Source: Xanthobacter sp. NM-59 (GTDB taxonomy: Bacteria; Pseudomonadota; Alphaproteobacteria; Rhizobiales; Xanthobacteraceae). From it: 64,000 nucleotides of DNA. The notes beneath the pieces are model-generated. The model made no database searches and was not told where the DNA came from. It saw only the letters and a program-made list of their open reading frames with translations. Both the position numbers and the translations under genes were made by a program. Of the stretch, positions 27,919-36,537 are shown in pieces; position 1 is the stretch's first letter, and each line of letters begins with the position of its first letter. Location of the stretch: NCBI RefSeq assembly GCF_021401125.1, contig NZ_JACBFQ010000010.1:173396-237395 (forward strand), written 5' to 3'.

Positions 27919-28667
27919 GCGCCGACGCCGTCTGGGGAACCATCACGCACGAGGATCGGCGCATCGCGCCGGTCCTTTCCCTCTCGCTCACCCTGGAAGC
28001 CGGCGGCTGGCCCGAGGCCGATGCCCGGCGGGATGAGATCGCGGCGCATTTCGCCGCCCGGCAGGCCGCCAACCCGCATCTGTGGAATGGCGACATCCTT
28101 CTGCTGCGCTCCCATCGCTTCGGGCAGGGCCATCTGGAAGGCCGCGTGCGGCAGACGGATTTCGCCTCCTTCCTGTGGTGGCGCGACCAGGGCTGGCCCG
28201 ATCTCGGCATGGTCAACATCTTCGCCCTGGCCGCCCTCGAAGGCGCGGACGGCGGCTTTCTGATGGGGGTGATGGGCGCCCAGACCTCGTCCGCCGGGCG
28301 CATCTATTTTCCCGGCGGCACGCCCGACCTCTCCGACCTGACGGCGGACGGGCACTTGGACCTCGAAGCCTCCCTGTGGCGCGAGCTTCAGGAGGAAACG
28401 GGGCTGTGCCGCGCCGATATGGGCCATGACGGCGGCTTCATCGCCGTGTTCGACGGGCCACGCCTGGCGCTGCTGCGCCGGCTGGTTCTGCCCCAGGGCG
28501 CGCAGGATGCGGCCGGGCGCATCCGCGCTTTCCTTGCCGATGACCCCATGCCCGAGCTGAGCGACATGGCCATCGTCCGCAACGTCAAGGACATCTCGCC
28601 GCAGATGGCGCCGTTCGCGGTGGCGTATATGCGCCATCGGTGGGACATCGCGTCGCCGGCATCGTGA
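27915..28667 (+). CDS. NUDIX-type hydrolase with a degenerate box
   Basis: A 250-residue protein beginning with GTG that overlaps the upstream stop. The catalytic core of the NUDIX box is clear ([10 protein letters not shown] near residue 160) after [12 protein letters not shown]. The Gly and Glu at the start of the canonical G-x5-E-x7-REUXEEXGU pattern are not in register. A long N-terminal region ([34 protein letters not shown]) resembles larger NUDIX proteins whose substrate is unknown. Its coupling to an ene-reductase is noted without an obvious link. Confidence 0.8.
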   Translation: MSADAVWGTITHEDRRIAPVLSLSLTLEAGGWPEADARRDEIAAHFAARQAANPHLWNGDILLLRSHRFGQGHLEGRVRQTDFASFLWWRDQGWPDLGMVNIFALAALEGADGGFLMGVMGAQTSSAGRIYFPGGTPDLSDLTADGHLDLEASLWRELQEETGLCRADMGHDGGFIAVFDGPRLALLRRLVLPQGAQDAAGRIRAFLADDPMPELSDMAIVRNVKDISPQMAPFAVAYMRHRWDIASPAS

Positions 28668-28727
28668 CCGGTGGCGGGGTCCCGCGCGCGGAAACCCGCG
28701 TGCGAACGAGAGAGGCGAGACTCGCAC

Positions 28728-29804
28728 ATGATGGACACGGACGCGCGGCCGGCGCAGAGGCAGCGACTTCAAGGGCTGCGGGTTGGGCGACAGGCCCGGC
28801 CGACGATCTTCGGCAAAGGCGCGCGGGCGCTGATGAGCCGCGTCTGCGGCCTGGGCGCGCTGGTGGCCGCCGCGACCCTGCTGGCCAGCCCCTCCCACGC
28901 CGAGCCCGCATGGAGCGAGCTCCAGGGCCGCGTGCAGGGCACCTCCTATGGCGAGGCCGGCGGCATCGCGGTGTTCGTGCTCGGCTGCGGCCAGGGCACC
29001 GACCCGTTCGTGCAGGCGCCCCTGCCCGCCGGCGTGCGCCCGCGCGCCGGCCGCAGCACCACCTTCTACCTCGCGGTCGATGGCAAGCGCTTCGCCGTGC
29101 GCGGCCGCATCGTGGTCGACGACAAGGCAGAAGGCGGGCCGCGCGGCGCCGTGGTGGCGCCCGTGCATCTGGACGACGCGCTCGTGAAGGCCCTCACCAC
29201 CGGCAAGCGCCTCACCCTCGGCAAGGGCGAAGCCAAGGAGGGCGAGCTTTCCATTCCGCTGGAGGGGGGCACGGCCCTGCTCGCCAAGGCGGTGACCACT
29301 TGCGGTGGCCCGGCGCCCGCTAAGCCCGACTCCAGCGCCAAACCTGAGGCAGGCGCCAAGCCTGATTCCAGCGCCAAGCCCGAAGCGGCCGCGCCCGCTC
29401 CGCAGGCTGCGGAAGCCCGGCCCGCACCGGCACAGGCGCCCGCCGAGGCGGCCAAGCCGGGGCGCGCCGGGGTGCCGGCGGCCCGCGACATCGCGGCCGC
29501 GATCTTCGTCGATCCGGCGGAAGGCCAGCGGGTGGCGGACAAGCTGAAGATTACGCCGGTGGACCTCAACGGCGACGGCGCGCCGGAGGCCATCATCACC
29601 CTCAACGATCCCACCTGGTGCGGCGACACCGGCTGCACCTGGTTCGTGGTGGACCTTTCCGGCAAGCCGCGGGTGATGGGCCAGTTCATCGGCCTCGGCC
29701 TTGCCCCCGGCAAGGACAGCAATGACGGCTGGCGGGACCTGTCGCTGAAGACCCCCGGCGGCGGCTCCGAGCGCATGTACTACAAGGACGGCACCTACCA
29801 TTGA
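28728..29804 (+). CDS. Secreted protein of unknown function with a lysine/proline linker
   Basis: Not recognised. 358 residues from ATG 28728; a start at 28833 (MSRVCGLGALVAAATLLASPS, a clean signal peptide) is equally plausible. Order: signal sequence; a globular part (about 75-210) with one CGQG cysteine and another before the linker; an Ala/Pro/Lys linker with two copies of the 11-residue unit KPDSSAKPEAG; and a C-terminal domain with NGDGAPEAIITL and a possible disulfide pair in WCGDTGCTWF. The last part resembles secreted repeat-type domains that bind calcium or other ions through NGDG, but that is only a suggestion. Downstream is a convergent Trm112-like gene. Confidence 0.75.
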   Translation: MMDTDARPAQRQRLQGLRVGRQARPTIFGKGARALMSRVCGLGALVAAATLLASPSHAEPAWSELQGRVQGTSYGEAGGIAVFVLGCGQGTDPFVQAPLPAGVRPRAGRSTTFYLAVDGKRFAVRGRIVVDDKAEGGPRGAVVAPVHLDDALVKALTTGKRLTLGKGEAKEGELSIPLEGGTALLAKAVTTCGGPAPAKPDSSAKPEAGAKPDSSAKPEAAAPAPQAAEARPAPAQAPAEAAKPGRAGVPAARDIAAAIFVDPAEGQRVADKLKITPVDLNGDGAPEAIITLNDPTWCGDTGCTWFVVDLSGKPRVMGQFIGLGLAPGKDSNDGWRDLSLKTPGGGSERMYYKDGTYH

Positions 29805-29852
29805 GGGACGCGGGCGAGGCCCTGCCGGCCTCGCCGCCCGAAGGCGCGGCCT

Positions 29853-30068
29853 TCAGTTGTTGTTGAGCTCGGCCTCTTCGAGGGGCCGGGCATCGTCGGC
29901 GAGCATGATCGGGATGCCGTCGCGGATGGGATAGGCCAGCCGCGCCGCCCGCGAGATCAGCTCCTGGCGCTCGCGATCATATTCAAGCGGCCCCTTGGTG
30001 AGAGGGCACACGAGGATTTCGAGGAGCTTGGGGTCCACTTCCTGGCCGGAACGCTGGGACTGGGGCAT
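29853..30068 (-). CDS. Trm112/YcaR-family small protein
   Basis: A 71-residue UPF0434/Trm112-like protein with the typical [17 protein letters not shown], a hydrophobic [21 protein letters not shown] and an acidic tail. Only one of the zinc-type cysteines of eukaryotic Trm112 remains, as is common in bacterial YcaR proteins. Some relatives activate methyltransferases; the role here is unknown. The start is the ATG before the conserved core. Confidence 0.9.
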   Translation of the reverse strand: MPQSQRSGQEVDPKLLEILVCPLTKGPLEYDRERQELISRAARLAYPIRDGIPIMLADDARPLEEAELNNN

Positions 30069-30159
30069 GGCTTTCACCTTGAAGGACTCCCGCCGCGAAC
30101 GCCGCGCGGCGTCGCAGGAGTGGCAAAGGCTTGAACAGGCGGCCGGCCGAAGCCGGGCC

Positions 30160-30190
30160 AAACGAAAACGGCCCTCCGGGGAGGGCCGTT
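30160..30190 (-). terminator. Intrinsic terminator of asd
   Basis: A perfect 11-bp stem (30167-30177 with 30180-30190), ten bases after the asd stop in the leftward direction, followed by TTTTCGTTTG on that strand. Confidence 0.85.
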
Positions 30191-30200
30191 CCGGTTGAGG

Positions 30201-31235
30201 TCACGCAGCCTGGCGGCGGGGCGTGATGAGCTTGCGGTTCACCAGAACCTCGGCGATCTGCACCGCGTTCAGGGCCGCGCCCTTGCGCAGATTGTCGGAG
30301 ACGCACCAGAAATTGATGCCGTTCTCCACCGTCGGGTCGTCGCGCAGACGCGAGATGTAGGTGGCATCCTCGCCGGCCGCCTCGTGCGGGGTGGCATAGC
30401 CACCGGGCTCGCGGGTATCGACCACCAGGATGCCCGGAGCCTCGCGCAGGATCTTGCGCGCGTCCTCCGCGGACAGTTCCTTCTCGAACTCCACGTTCAC
30501 CGCCTCGGAATGGGAGATGAAGACCGGCACACGCACGCAGGTGGCGGTGAGCTTGATCTTGGGGTCGAGAATCTTCTTGGTCTCGGCCACCATCTTCCAC
30601 TCTTCCTTGGTCGAGCCGTCATCGAGGAAGACGTCGATCTGGGGAATGAGGTTGAAGGCGATGCGCTTGGGGAACTTCTTCGCTTCCACGGGATCGGAAA
30701 CGAAGATGGCCCGGGTCTGCGTGAACAGCTCGTCCATGGCGTCCTTGCCGGCGCCGGAGACGGACTGGTAGGTGGAGACCACCACGCGCTTAATGGTGGC
30801 GGCGTCGTGCAGGGGCTTCAGCGCCACCACGAGCTGCGCCGTGGAGCAGTTCGGGTTGGCGATGATGTTCTTCGCCTTGAAGCCGGTGATGGCGTCGGCA
30901 TTCACTTCCGGAACGATCAGCGGCACGTCCGGATCGGTGCGCCACTGGGAGGAATTGTCGATGACCACGCAGCCCTGCGCGCCGATCTTCGGCGCCCATT
31001 CCTTCGACACCGAGCCGCCGGCCGACATCAGGCAGATGTCGGTGTCGGAGAAGTCGTAAGTGTCGAGCGCCTTCACCTTCAGGGTTTTGTCGCCAAACGA
31101 GACCTCGGTGCCCTGCGAGCGGCGCGATGCGAGTGCAACCACCTCGTCCGCGGGGAAGCCCCGCTCGGCGAGGATCGAGAGAATCTCCCGGCCCACGTTG
31201 CCCGTGGCGCCGACGACGGCGACCTTGTAACCCAT
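30201..31235 (-). CDS. asd: Aspartate-semialdehyde dehydrogenase
   Basis: NADPH-dependent reduction of aspartyl phosphate to aspartate semialdehyde, the branch point to lysine, diaminopimelate, threonine and methionine. 344 residues. Nucleotide-binding VVGATGNVGREIL, active-site Cys in NPNCSTAQL, and the base in RVPVFISHSEAVNVEFE are intact. Single gene with its own terminator. The 340-base gap 31236-31575 on its upstream side holds no gene that I could support. Confidence 0.97.
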   Translation of the reverse strand: MGYKVAVVGATGNVGREILSILAERGFPADEVVALASRRSQGTEVSFGDKTLKVKALDTYDFSDTDICLMSAGGSVSKEWAPKIGAQGCVVIDNSSQWRTDPDVPLIVPEVNADAITGFKAKNIIANPNCSTAQLVVALKPLHDAATIKRVVVSTYQSVSGAGKDAMDELFTQTRAIFVSDPVEAKKFPKRIAFNLIPQIDVFLDDGSTKEEWKMVAETKKILDPKIKLTATCVRVPVFISHSEAVNVEFEKELSAEDARKILREAPGILVVDTREPGGYATPHEAAGEDATYISRLRDDPTVENGINFWCVSDNLRKGAALNAVQIAEVLVNRKLITPRRQAA

Positions 31236-31575
31236 AAATCATCCTCGGGATTGCCGGCCGAGGGCCATGAACGACCCCGCCGGTGAACGCGCCTTTTATG
31301 ACGAACGCGCGCGCGATTCAATTACACCGAATCAAATAGGCAGCCGAACGTTTTTCACAAGGACGGCCCGGCACGCGGCTTCGGCGCGCCGCCCAAAGAG
31401 CGGCGAAAACGCTCGGGAAGGTGGCGGCAATGTGTTGCCACCTCGCCACGGGGGAAGATTCTCCCGTCGGAACACACCCCGCGCCGCTGACGTTTCCTTG
31501 CGCAAGGCAGCCAAGTGCCCTAATCGAAGCTAGACGGCAGATGTTTTCGGAAAGTGCCGTTTCCAGGAGGGTCCC

Positions 31576-31875
31576 ATGCGTTTCGCGCCGCTTCACACCC
31601 TTGCCACCGCGTTGGCCGTTGCGCTCGCGGGCACGGTGGCGGTTGCCGGCTCTGCCGATGCGCAGACCACCAAGAAGCGCACCAAGGTTACCATCGAGCA
31701 GCGCTCGTACCTCAATCCGGGCAATGTGGTGAAGCCGGGCTCGAAGTCGTATCTCGATTACGCTTTGCCCATGAACTACAATTTCCCGAATTATCAGGGC
31801 TCCGGCGTTGGCCCCGGCCCCATCACCGGCATCCGCTGGCCGCTGCCCGGCCCGTTCGACCTGCCGGGCTACTGA
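31576..31875 (+). CDS. Small secreted protein of unknown function
   Basis: 99 residues with a clear signal peptide (LATALAVALAGTVAVAGSADA) and AGGAGG 8 bases before the ATG. The mature part is short and rich in Pro, Gly, Tyr and Asn (YLNPGNVVKPGSKSYLDYA, then PITGIRWPLPGPFDLPGY). I do not recognise a domain; small proteins of this look are common in Hyphomicrobiales. A terminator follows. Confidence 0.75.
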   Translation: MRFAPLHTLATALAVALAGTVAVAGSADAQTTKKRTKVTIEQRSYLNPGNVVKPGSKSYLDYALPMNYNFPNYQGSGVGPGPITGIRWPLPGPFDLPGY

Positions 31876-31959
31876 GCGCCCGAGTCTGGCCGCAGCCGCT
31901 CGGCAGCTCCGCCCGCGGCAAATCGGGGGCGAGCACTGCGAGACAGGACGGCGAGGGGG

Positions 31960-31989
31960 AAGGGCCGGCCCTTAGGCGCGGCCCTTTTT
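31960..31989 (+). terminator. Intrinsic terminator after the small secreted protein
   Basis: AAGGGCCG (31960-31967) pairs with CGGCCCTT (31979-31986), followed by TTTTTC. Confidence 0.75.
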
Positions 31990-32040
31990 CGGGCTCAAAT
32001 TACACATAATTATAGTGTTTTATTATAACTTTACAGAAGT

Positions 32041-32082
32041 TGGATGACATTTACGGAAAATCACGGTATAAAATGTCATCCA
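32041..32082. repeat. Perfect 12-bp inverted repeat upstream of cysT
   Basis: TGGATGACATTT at 32041-32052 and its exact complement at 32071-32082 flank an 18-base spacer. The surrounding 31990-32080 is strongly AT-rich and contains the likely promoter of cysT. The dyad could bind a regulator or fold in the leader RNA. Confidence 0.75.
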
Positions 32083-32164
32083 CGGTGGTGAGGATGGGCG
32101 ACCCGTTGAAGGGCCGCGCCGCAGGCCGCCCGCCCGGCCCCAACCATCCAGTTTCCGGCTTCCC

Positions 32165-33010
32165 ATGCGATTGTCCCTTGGCCTTTCCCGTCCCACCGTC
32201 ATTCCTGGCTTTCGCCTGTCTCTGGGCCTGACGCTGGCCTATCTCGGGCTTATCGTTCTTCTGCCCATCGCCGCCCTCCTGTTGAAATCGGCCGATGTCG
32301 GGCTGGCCCGCTACATTGCCATCATCACCTCGCCGCGCACGCTGGCCTCGTTCCAGGTCACCTTCACCACCGCGGCGGCCGCCACCCTTTTCAATGCGGT
32401 CTATGGCCTGGCCCTGGCCTGGGTGCTGGTGCGCTACGAGTTTCCGGGAAAGCGGCTGCTGGACGCCCTGGTGGACGTGCCCTTCGCCCTGCCCACGGCG
32501 GTGGCCGGCCTGGCGCTGACCACGCTGTTCGCGAAAAACGGCTGGTTCGGCGCGCCGCTGGCGGAGCTGGGCATCCAGGTGGCGTATGCACCCGCGGGCA
32601 TTGCCTGCGCCATGGCGTTCACCTCCATCCCGTTCGTGGTGCGCACCGTTCAGCCGGTGCTGGAGGATCTGGAACCTGAGCTGGAGGAGGCCGCCGCCAC
32701 CCTCGGCGCCACTGACGGGTACATCTTCAGATCGGTGATCTTCCCAGCGCTGTTCCCCGCCTTCCTGGCAGGCGCGTCCCTGGCCTTTGCCCGCTCCCTG
32801 GGCGAGTTCGGGGCCGTGGTGTTCATCGCCGGCAACCAGCCCTTCCGGACCGAGATCGTGGCGCTGCTCACCTATATCCGGCTTGAGGAATATGACTATT
32901 CCGCCGCCGCCGCCATCGCGGTGACGCTGCTGGCTGTCGCCTTTGTGATGCTGCTGGTGGTCAACCTCATCCAGGCCTGGCATCAGCGCCACACGGTGGG
33001 GGAGGAGTGA
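32165..33010 (+). CDS. cysT: Sulfate/thiosulfate ABC transporter permease CysT
   Basis: Inner-membrane subunit of the sulfate importer, 281 residues with about six membrane spans. LDALVDVPFALPTAVAGLAL and the EAA loop LEEAAATLGATDGYIFRSV are characteristic, with RSLGEFGAVVFIAGN in the C-terminal half. A weak ribosome site precedes the ATG. cysW follows directly, but no cysA or sulfate-binding gene is adjacent. Confidence 0.95.
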   Translation: MRLSLGLSRPTVIPGFRLSLGLTLAYLGLIVLLPIAALLLKSADVGLARYIAIITSPRTLASFQVTFTTAAAATLFNAVYGLALAWVLVRYEFPGKRLLDALVDVPFALPTAVAGLALTTLFAKNGWFGAPLAELGIQVAYAPAGIACAMAFTSIPFVVRTVQPVLEDLEPELEEAAATLGATDGYIFRSVIFPALFPAFLAGASLAFARSLGEFGAVVFIAGNQPFRTEIVALLTYIRLEEYDYSAAAAIAVTLLAVAFVMLLVVNLIQAWHQRHTVGEE

Positions 33011-33012
33011 GC

Positions 33013-33876
33013 ATGGCCCGGCCGACCAACCGCTATCGGGTGCGGGTGGGCGACGCGCCCGCCTTCCGCCGCACCATTACGGCCCTGGTTCTGGCGACGA
33101 CGGCGCTGGTGCTGCTGGCGCCCCTGTCAATCATCTTCGCGGAGGCGTTCCGCAGGGGCCTTGGCCCCTATCTGGAAGCCCTGGCCCGGCCGGATACGCT
33201 GCACGCCATGGGACTCACCGTGTTCGCCGCCCTGGTGTGCGTGCCAGTGAACGTGGCGTTCGGCATCGCCGCCGCCTGGACCGTCACCAAGTTCACCTTT
33301 CCCGGCCGCAGCCTGCTGCTGGCCCTGGTGGAGCTGCCTTTCTCCATCTCGCCCATCATCGCTGGCGTCGCCTATCTGTTCGTCTATGGCGCGCAGGGGC
33401 TGCTGGGGCCGTTCCTGGCGGAACACGATATCAAGATCATGTTCGCGGTGCCGGCCATCATCCTCGCCAGCCTGTTCGTCACGGCCCCATTCGTGGTGCG
33501 CGAGCTGGTGCCGCTGATGATGGCCCAGGGCCGCGACCAGGAGGAAGCCGCCGTGAGCCTGGGCGCTTCCGGCTTCCAGACGCTGCGGCTGGTGACCTTG
33601 CCCAATGTGAAGCTGGCGCTGCTCTATGGCGCGGCCTTGTGCAATGCGCGGGTGATGGGCGAGTTCGGCGCCGTTTCCGTGGTGTCCGGCAACATCCGCG
33701 GCCAGACCTCCACCCTGCCCCTGCAGATTGAGCTGCTCTACCAGGACAGCCAGGTGCTGGCCGCCTTCGCGGCGGCAACCGTGCTGGCAGGTGTCGCCCT
33801 GTTCACGCTGGTGGCCAAGTTCCTGATCGAGCGCGCGCAGGCCGCCCGCGCGGCCGCGAGCCTGGAAGACGCATAG
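33013..33876 (+). CDS. cysW: Sulfate/thiosulfate ABC transporter permease CysW
   Basis: Second permease, 287 residues. VELPFSISPIIAGVAYLFV, EEAAVSLGASGFQTLRLVTL and GEFGAVSVVSGNIRGQT are typical. ATG 33013 has GGAGG 7 bases upstream; a GTG at 33007 overlapping the cysT stop is less well placed. Downstream, where cysA would be expected, no ABC ATPase is found. Confidence 0.95.
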   Translation: MARPTNRYRVRVGDAPAFRRTITALVLATTALVLLAPLSIIFAEAFRRGLGPYLEALARPDTLHAMGLTVFAALVCVPVNVAFGIAAAWTVTKFTFPGRSLLLALVELPFSISPIIAGVAYLFVYGAQGLLGPFLAEHDIKIMFAVPAIILASLFVTAPFVVRELVPLMMAQGRDQEEAAVSLGASGFQTLRLVTLPNVKLALLYGAALCNARVMGEFGAVSVVSGNIRGQTSTLPLQIELLYQDSQVLAAFAAATVLAGVALFTLVAKFLIERAQAARAAASLEDA

Positions 33877-34185
33877 GGCGCATCAGCGCTCGAGGAACGC
33901 GCCAGCTCCGACCACCAGCGCGGGCACCTGAGCCGCGTCGGCGCCTCCGGACGTGGTCACCGGCTGGGGATGCCCGAAGCCCCAGGCGCAGGCAATTCGG
34001 TGCCGCGATCGGTCTCCAGCGGATTGCGCGTGGAGCCGCCAGGGCGCGTTCGAGCGAGCGGGGACGCCGGTTGGCCCCGGAAGGCGGTCAGGTCGACAGC
34101 GAGAACGTCGCCCCGAATCGCGCGAAACACGGACATGCTCACGGCCCCAGGGCTCCGCCAGCCGCCGGAAACTCCGCACTGCGTC
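33877..34185. other. 309-base region without a supported gene
   Basis: Two overlapping leftward open frames (33883-34179 and 33957-34142) exist, but neither gives a protein I recognise or has a ribosome site. A decayed gene is possible. No cysA remnant was detected. Confidence 0.4.
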
Positions 34186-34494
34186 TTAGCCGCGCGGCGC
34201 CGGCAGGCTCAGGCCATCAGCGCGGGGAGCGGCGGCCTTCTGCTCGCGGCGGGCCATGCGGGCCTCGCGGCGGAAGCGGCCCTGGCGCACCCAGGTGACG
34301 GCCCCCCCGAGGATCACGCCCACCAGCAGCGAGGCGAAGATGACCGCGTAGAGCGGCACCGTCGCAGCCAGCACCGGAGAGTTGGGTGAGAACGGGTCGA
34401 GGGAGACCAGGACTTCTCGCCGGTTGGCCACCGCGAGCGCGATGATCAGGACCGAGAAGGGCAGGCCGATGAGAATGGACAGGACTCGCGTCAC
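34186..34494 (-). CDS. lapA: LapA-family inner-membrane protein
   Basis: 102 residues with two membrane helices (LSILIGLPFSVLIIALAVANR and VPLYAVIFASLLVGVILGG), then a basic cytoplasmic tail. This matches the LapA/DUF1049 family, which in enterobacteria acts in controlling lipopolysaccharide synthesis. It directly follows ihfB, a common arrangement in alphaproteobacteria. Confidence 0.88.
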   Translation of the reverse strand: MTRVLSILIGLPFSVLIIALAVANRREVLVSLDPFSPNSPVLAATVPLYAVIFASLLVGVILGGAVTWVRQGRFRREARMARREQKAAAPRADGLSLPAPRG

Positions 34495-34499
34495 GAAAA

Positions 34500-34784
34500 C
34501 TACTTTCCGTCGTTGAGACGCTCGCGCATCTCCTTGCCCGTCTTGAAATAGGGCACGGTCTTTTCGCTCACGTCCACCTGTTTGCCGGTGCGCGGGTTGC
34601 GCCCCACGCGGGCCTCGCGCTTCTTCACGGAAAAGGCGCCGAAGCCGCGCAGCTCCACCCGGTCGCCCCGCTCCAGAGCGGAGACGATCTGTTCCAGGAT
34701 GGCGTTGACGATGTTTTCCACATCCCGCTGGTACAGGTGCGGATTGGTTTCGGCGATTTTTTGAACGAGTTCGGACTTGATCAT
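34500..34784 (-). CDS. ihfB: Integration host factor beta subunit
   Basis: DNA-bending nucleoid protein, 94 residues. [17 protein letters not shown], the [22 protein letters not shown] arm region and the C-terminal [13 protein letters not shown] are all standard. ATG 34784 was chosen over a 7-residue longer frame; GGGGAAG is upstream. Five bases separate it from lapA. Confidence 0.97.
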   Translation of the reverse strand: MIKSELVQKIAETNPHLYQRDVENIVNAILEQIVSALERGDRVELRGFGAFSVKKREARVGRNPRTGKQVDVSEKTVPYFKTGKEMRERLNDGK

Positions 34785-34883
34785 GATGGCTTCACTTCCC
34801 CTCACGACCGATCCGCAAGGAGCGGTGCAGACGTTTTGATTTGAAGGAAAATCGCGACCGAAATTTAAAGGTCTGCACCCCGA

Positions 34884-35855
34884 TCATCTCTCGGCCGGAG
34901 GTTGCCAGACGGCCAACAGGCCGTCAAGCTGGACGCGATCGAGGGCTTGGCGAGTGGCGGCGGAGAAAATCGCAGCAAGCTGGGGCAGGCCGACCGCGTC
35001 AAGGGCGGCGCGGCCCATGCCGAGCAGCCAGCCGAACTCGCTGCCCACCTGGCCGGTGCTCCAGGTCCGCACCTTCAGCTTTTCGGAAACCCCCTTCTCC
35101 CGGGCGAGCCAGGCGCGCGCGGTGCGCTCGTCGCCGATCTCGTCCACGAGCTGGAGCTCAAGCCCCTGGTGCCCGGTGAAGACCCGCCCGTCGGCGACGG
35201 TCGCCAGGCGGTTGTCGGACAGCTTGCGGCGCTCGCCCACCAGCCCCTTGAACCAGGCGAAGCTGTCAGCCACCAGCGATTCCACTGCCGCGCGGGCTTC
35301 CGGCGTCACCGGCGTATAGGGATTGGGAGAGGCCTTGAGGGGGGAGGACTTGATGTCCTCCATGGTCACGCCCACCGTCTTCAAAAGCTCGGTGACGTTG
35401 GGAAACTGGTAGATGACACCCACCGACCCCACCAGCGCGTTGCGCTGGGCGATGATGTGATCCGCCCCAAGTGCGGCGATATAGGCGCCCGAAGCGCCCA
35501 CGCCTTCCACCACCGCCACCACCGGCTTTTTCGCGGCCAGCCGGCGTAGGGCGTCATAGAGCTGCTCGGAGCCGGTGACCGTTCCGCCGGGGCTATCGAT
35601 GGCGAGAATGACCGCCTGCGCCTGCGAGCGCGCAATCTCGTCCAGCATCTCCACCCGCGGCCGGTCATTGCGGATGATTCCGCCGATGACCACGCGCGCC
35701 ACATGGGGGCTGCCCGTGGACAGCCCGCGGCCGGCGACCATGCCGATGCCCACCGCCAGCAGCGCCACCACCGCGAGCACGCCCACCACGCGCCAGAAGG
35801 TGACCTTCCGGCGCAGCCTGCGGCGATCCACGATCTGGTCGGCGTCGAGGGACAT
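34884..35855 (-). CDS. sppA: Signal peptide peptidase SppA
   Basis: Membrane-anchored serine protease of the S49 family that degrades cleaved signal peptides, 323 residues. One N-terminal membrane helix (VVGVLAVVALLAVGIGMVAG) is followed by the protease domain. The catalytic Ser sits in GVGASGAYIAALGADHI and the Lys in SSPLKASPNPYTP. This is the short form with one S49 domain. It is likely co-transcribed with ihfB-lapA. Confidence 0.95.
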   Translation of the reverse strand: MSLDADQIVDRRRLRRKVTFWRVVGVLAVVALLAVGIGMVAGRGLSTGSPHVARVVIGGIIRNDRPRVEMLDEIARSQAQAVILAIDSPGGTVTGSEQLYDALRRLAAKKPVVAVVEGVGASGAYIAALGADHIIAQRNALVGSVGVIYQFPNVTELLKTVGVTMEDIKSSPLKASPNPYTPVTPEARAAVESLVADSFAWFKGLVGERRKLSDNRLATVADGRVFTGHQGLELQLVDEIGDERTARAWLAREKGVSEKLKVRTWSTGQVGSEFGWLLGMGRAALDAVGLPQLAAIFSAATRQALDRVQLDGLLAVWQPPAER

Positions 35856-36090
35856 CGGGGCCTCCTGCCTTCACCCTGCGGAACCGCGCCCTTCGGTCCG
35901 GCGCCAGGACGGAAGACCAAGCAGCGGCGGGGACATGCAAACGCATCCGGGAGTTTGACGCGCTCCGATTGGACTTAAGGGGGTGCGCCCGCCTTGGCAA
36001 GCGGCGCGGCCCCGGCACCGGGAGGGCGCGGCGTCCACCAGAGCACCCTCGAATGCGGAAAACGCCTGCGCTGAACGGCCGGACGCCTTT

Positions 36091-36531
36091 CTACCACTCC
36101 TCCGCCAGCGGCATTCCAGCGCGCCATTCGGCGATGCGCCGCAGAGTGGCCGGCGTCACTTCCCGTGGCAGGTCATCGAGCGGGAAGAAGGAGGCAGCTA
36201 CGATTTCGGCGTTGGGCCTGAAGGGAGCCCCTGCGCGCACCCGCCCGCGAAAGCAGGCCACATGGTCGCGCCCACCATAGGCCGGGTGGAAAAAGAGGCC
36301 GTGCAGCTCCAGCGCCCCCTCCACCTCGGCCCGGGTTTCCTCCCGCAGCTCCCGATGGGCGGCCGCCAGGGCGCTCTCGCCCACATCCACGCCGCCCCCG
36401 GGCAGGTGCCAGCCGGGGGTGTAGCTGTGCTTCACCAGCAGCAGCCGGTCATCGCCATCCATGCCGAGCACCCGCACCCCGAGGGTGAGGCCATGGCGCA
36501 TGCGGCGCACGAGGGGGAGAAACGGAACCAT
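36091..36531 (-). CDS. NUDIX hydrolase
   Basis: 146 residues with a complete NUDIX box, from GGGVDVGESALAAAHREL to REETRAEVEG. The start is the first ATG before LTLGVRVLGMD. It cleaves some nucleoside diphosphate derivative; substrate unknown. It begins 6 bases after the stop of the diguanylate cyclase gene and is probably co-transcribed with it. Confidence 0.93.
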   Translation of the reverse strand: MVPFLPLVRRMRHGLTLGVRVLGMDGDDRLLLVKHSYTPGWHLPGGGVDVGESALAAAHRELREETRAEVEGALELHGLFFHPAYGGRDHVACFRGRVRAGAPFRPNAEIVAASFFPLDDLPREVTPATLRRIAEWRAGMPLAEEW

Positions 36532-36537
36532 GACCGA

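Noticed and set aside
32041..32082. Insertion-element ends at the inverted repeat
   Set aside because: No target-site duplication and only an 18-base spacer; a regulatory dyad is more likely.
33883..34179. Gene or cysA remnant after cysW
   Set aside because: Two overlapping frames give no recognised sequence and no ABC motif.
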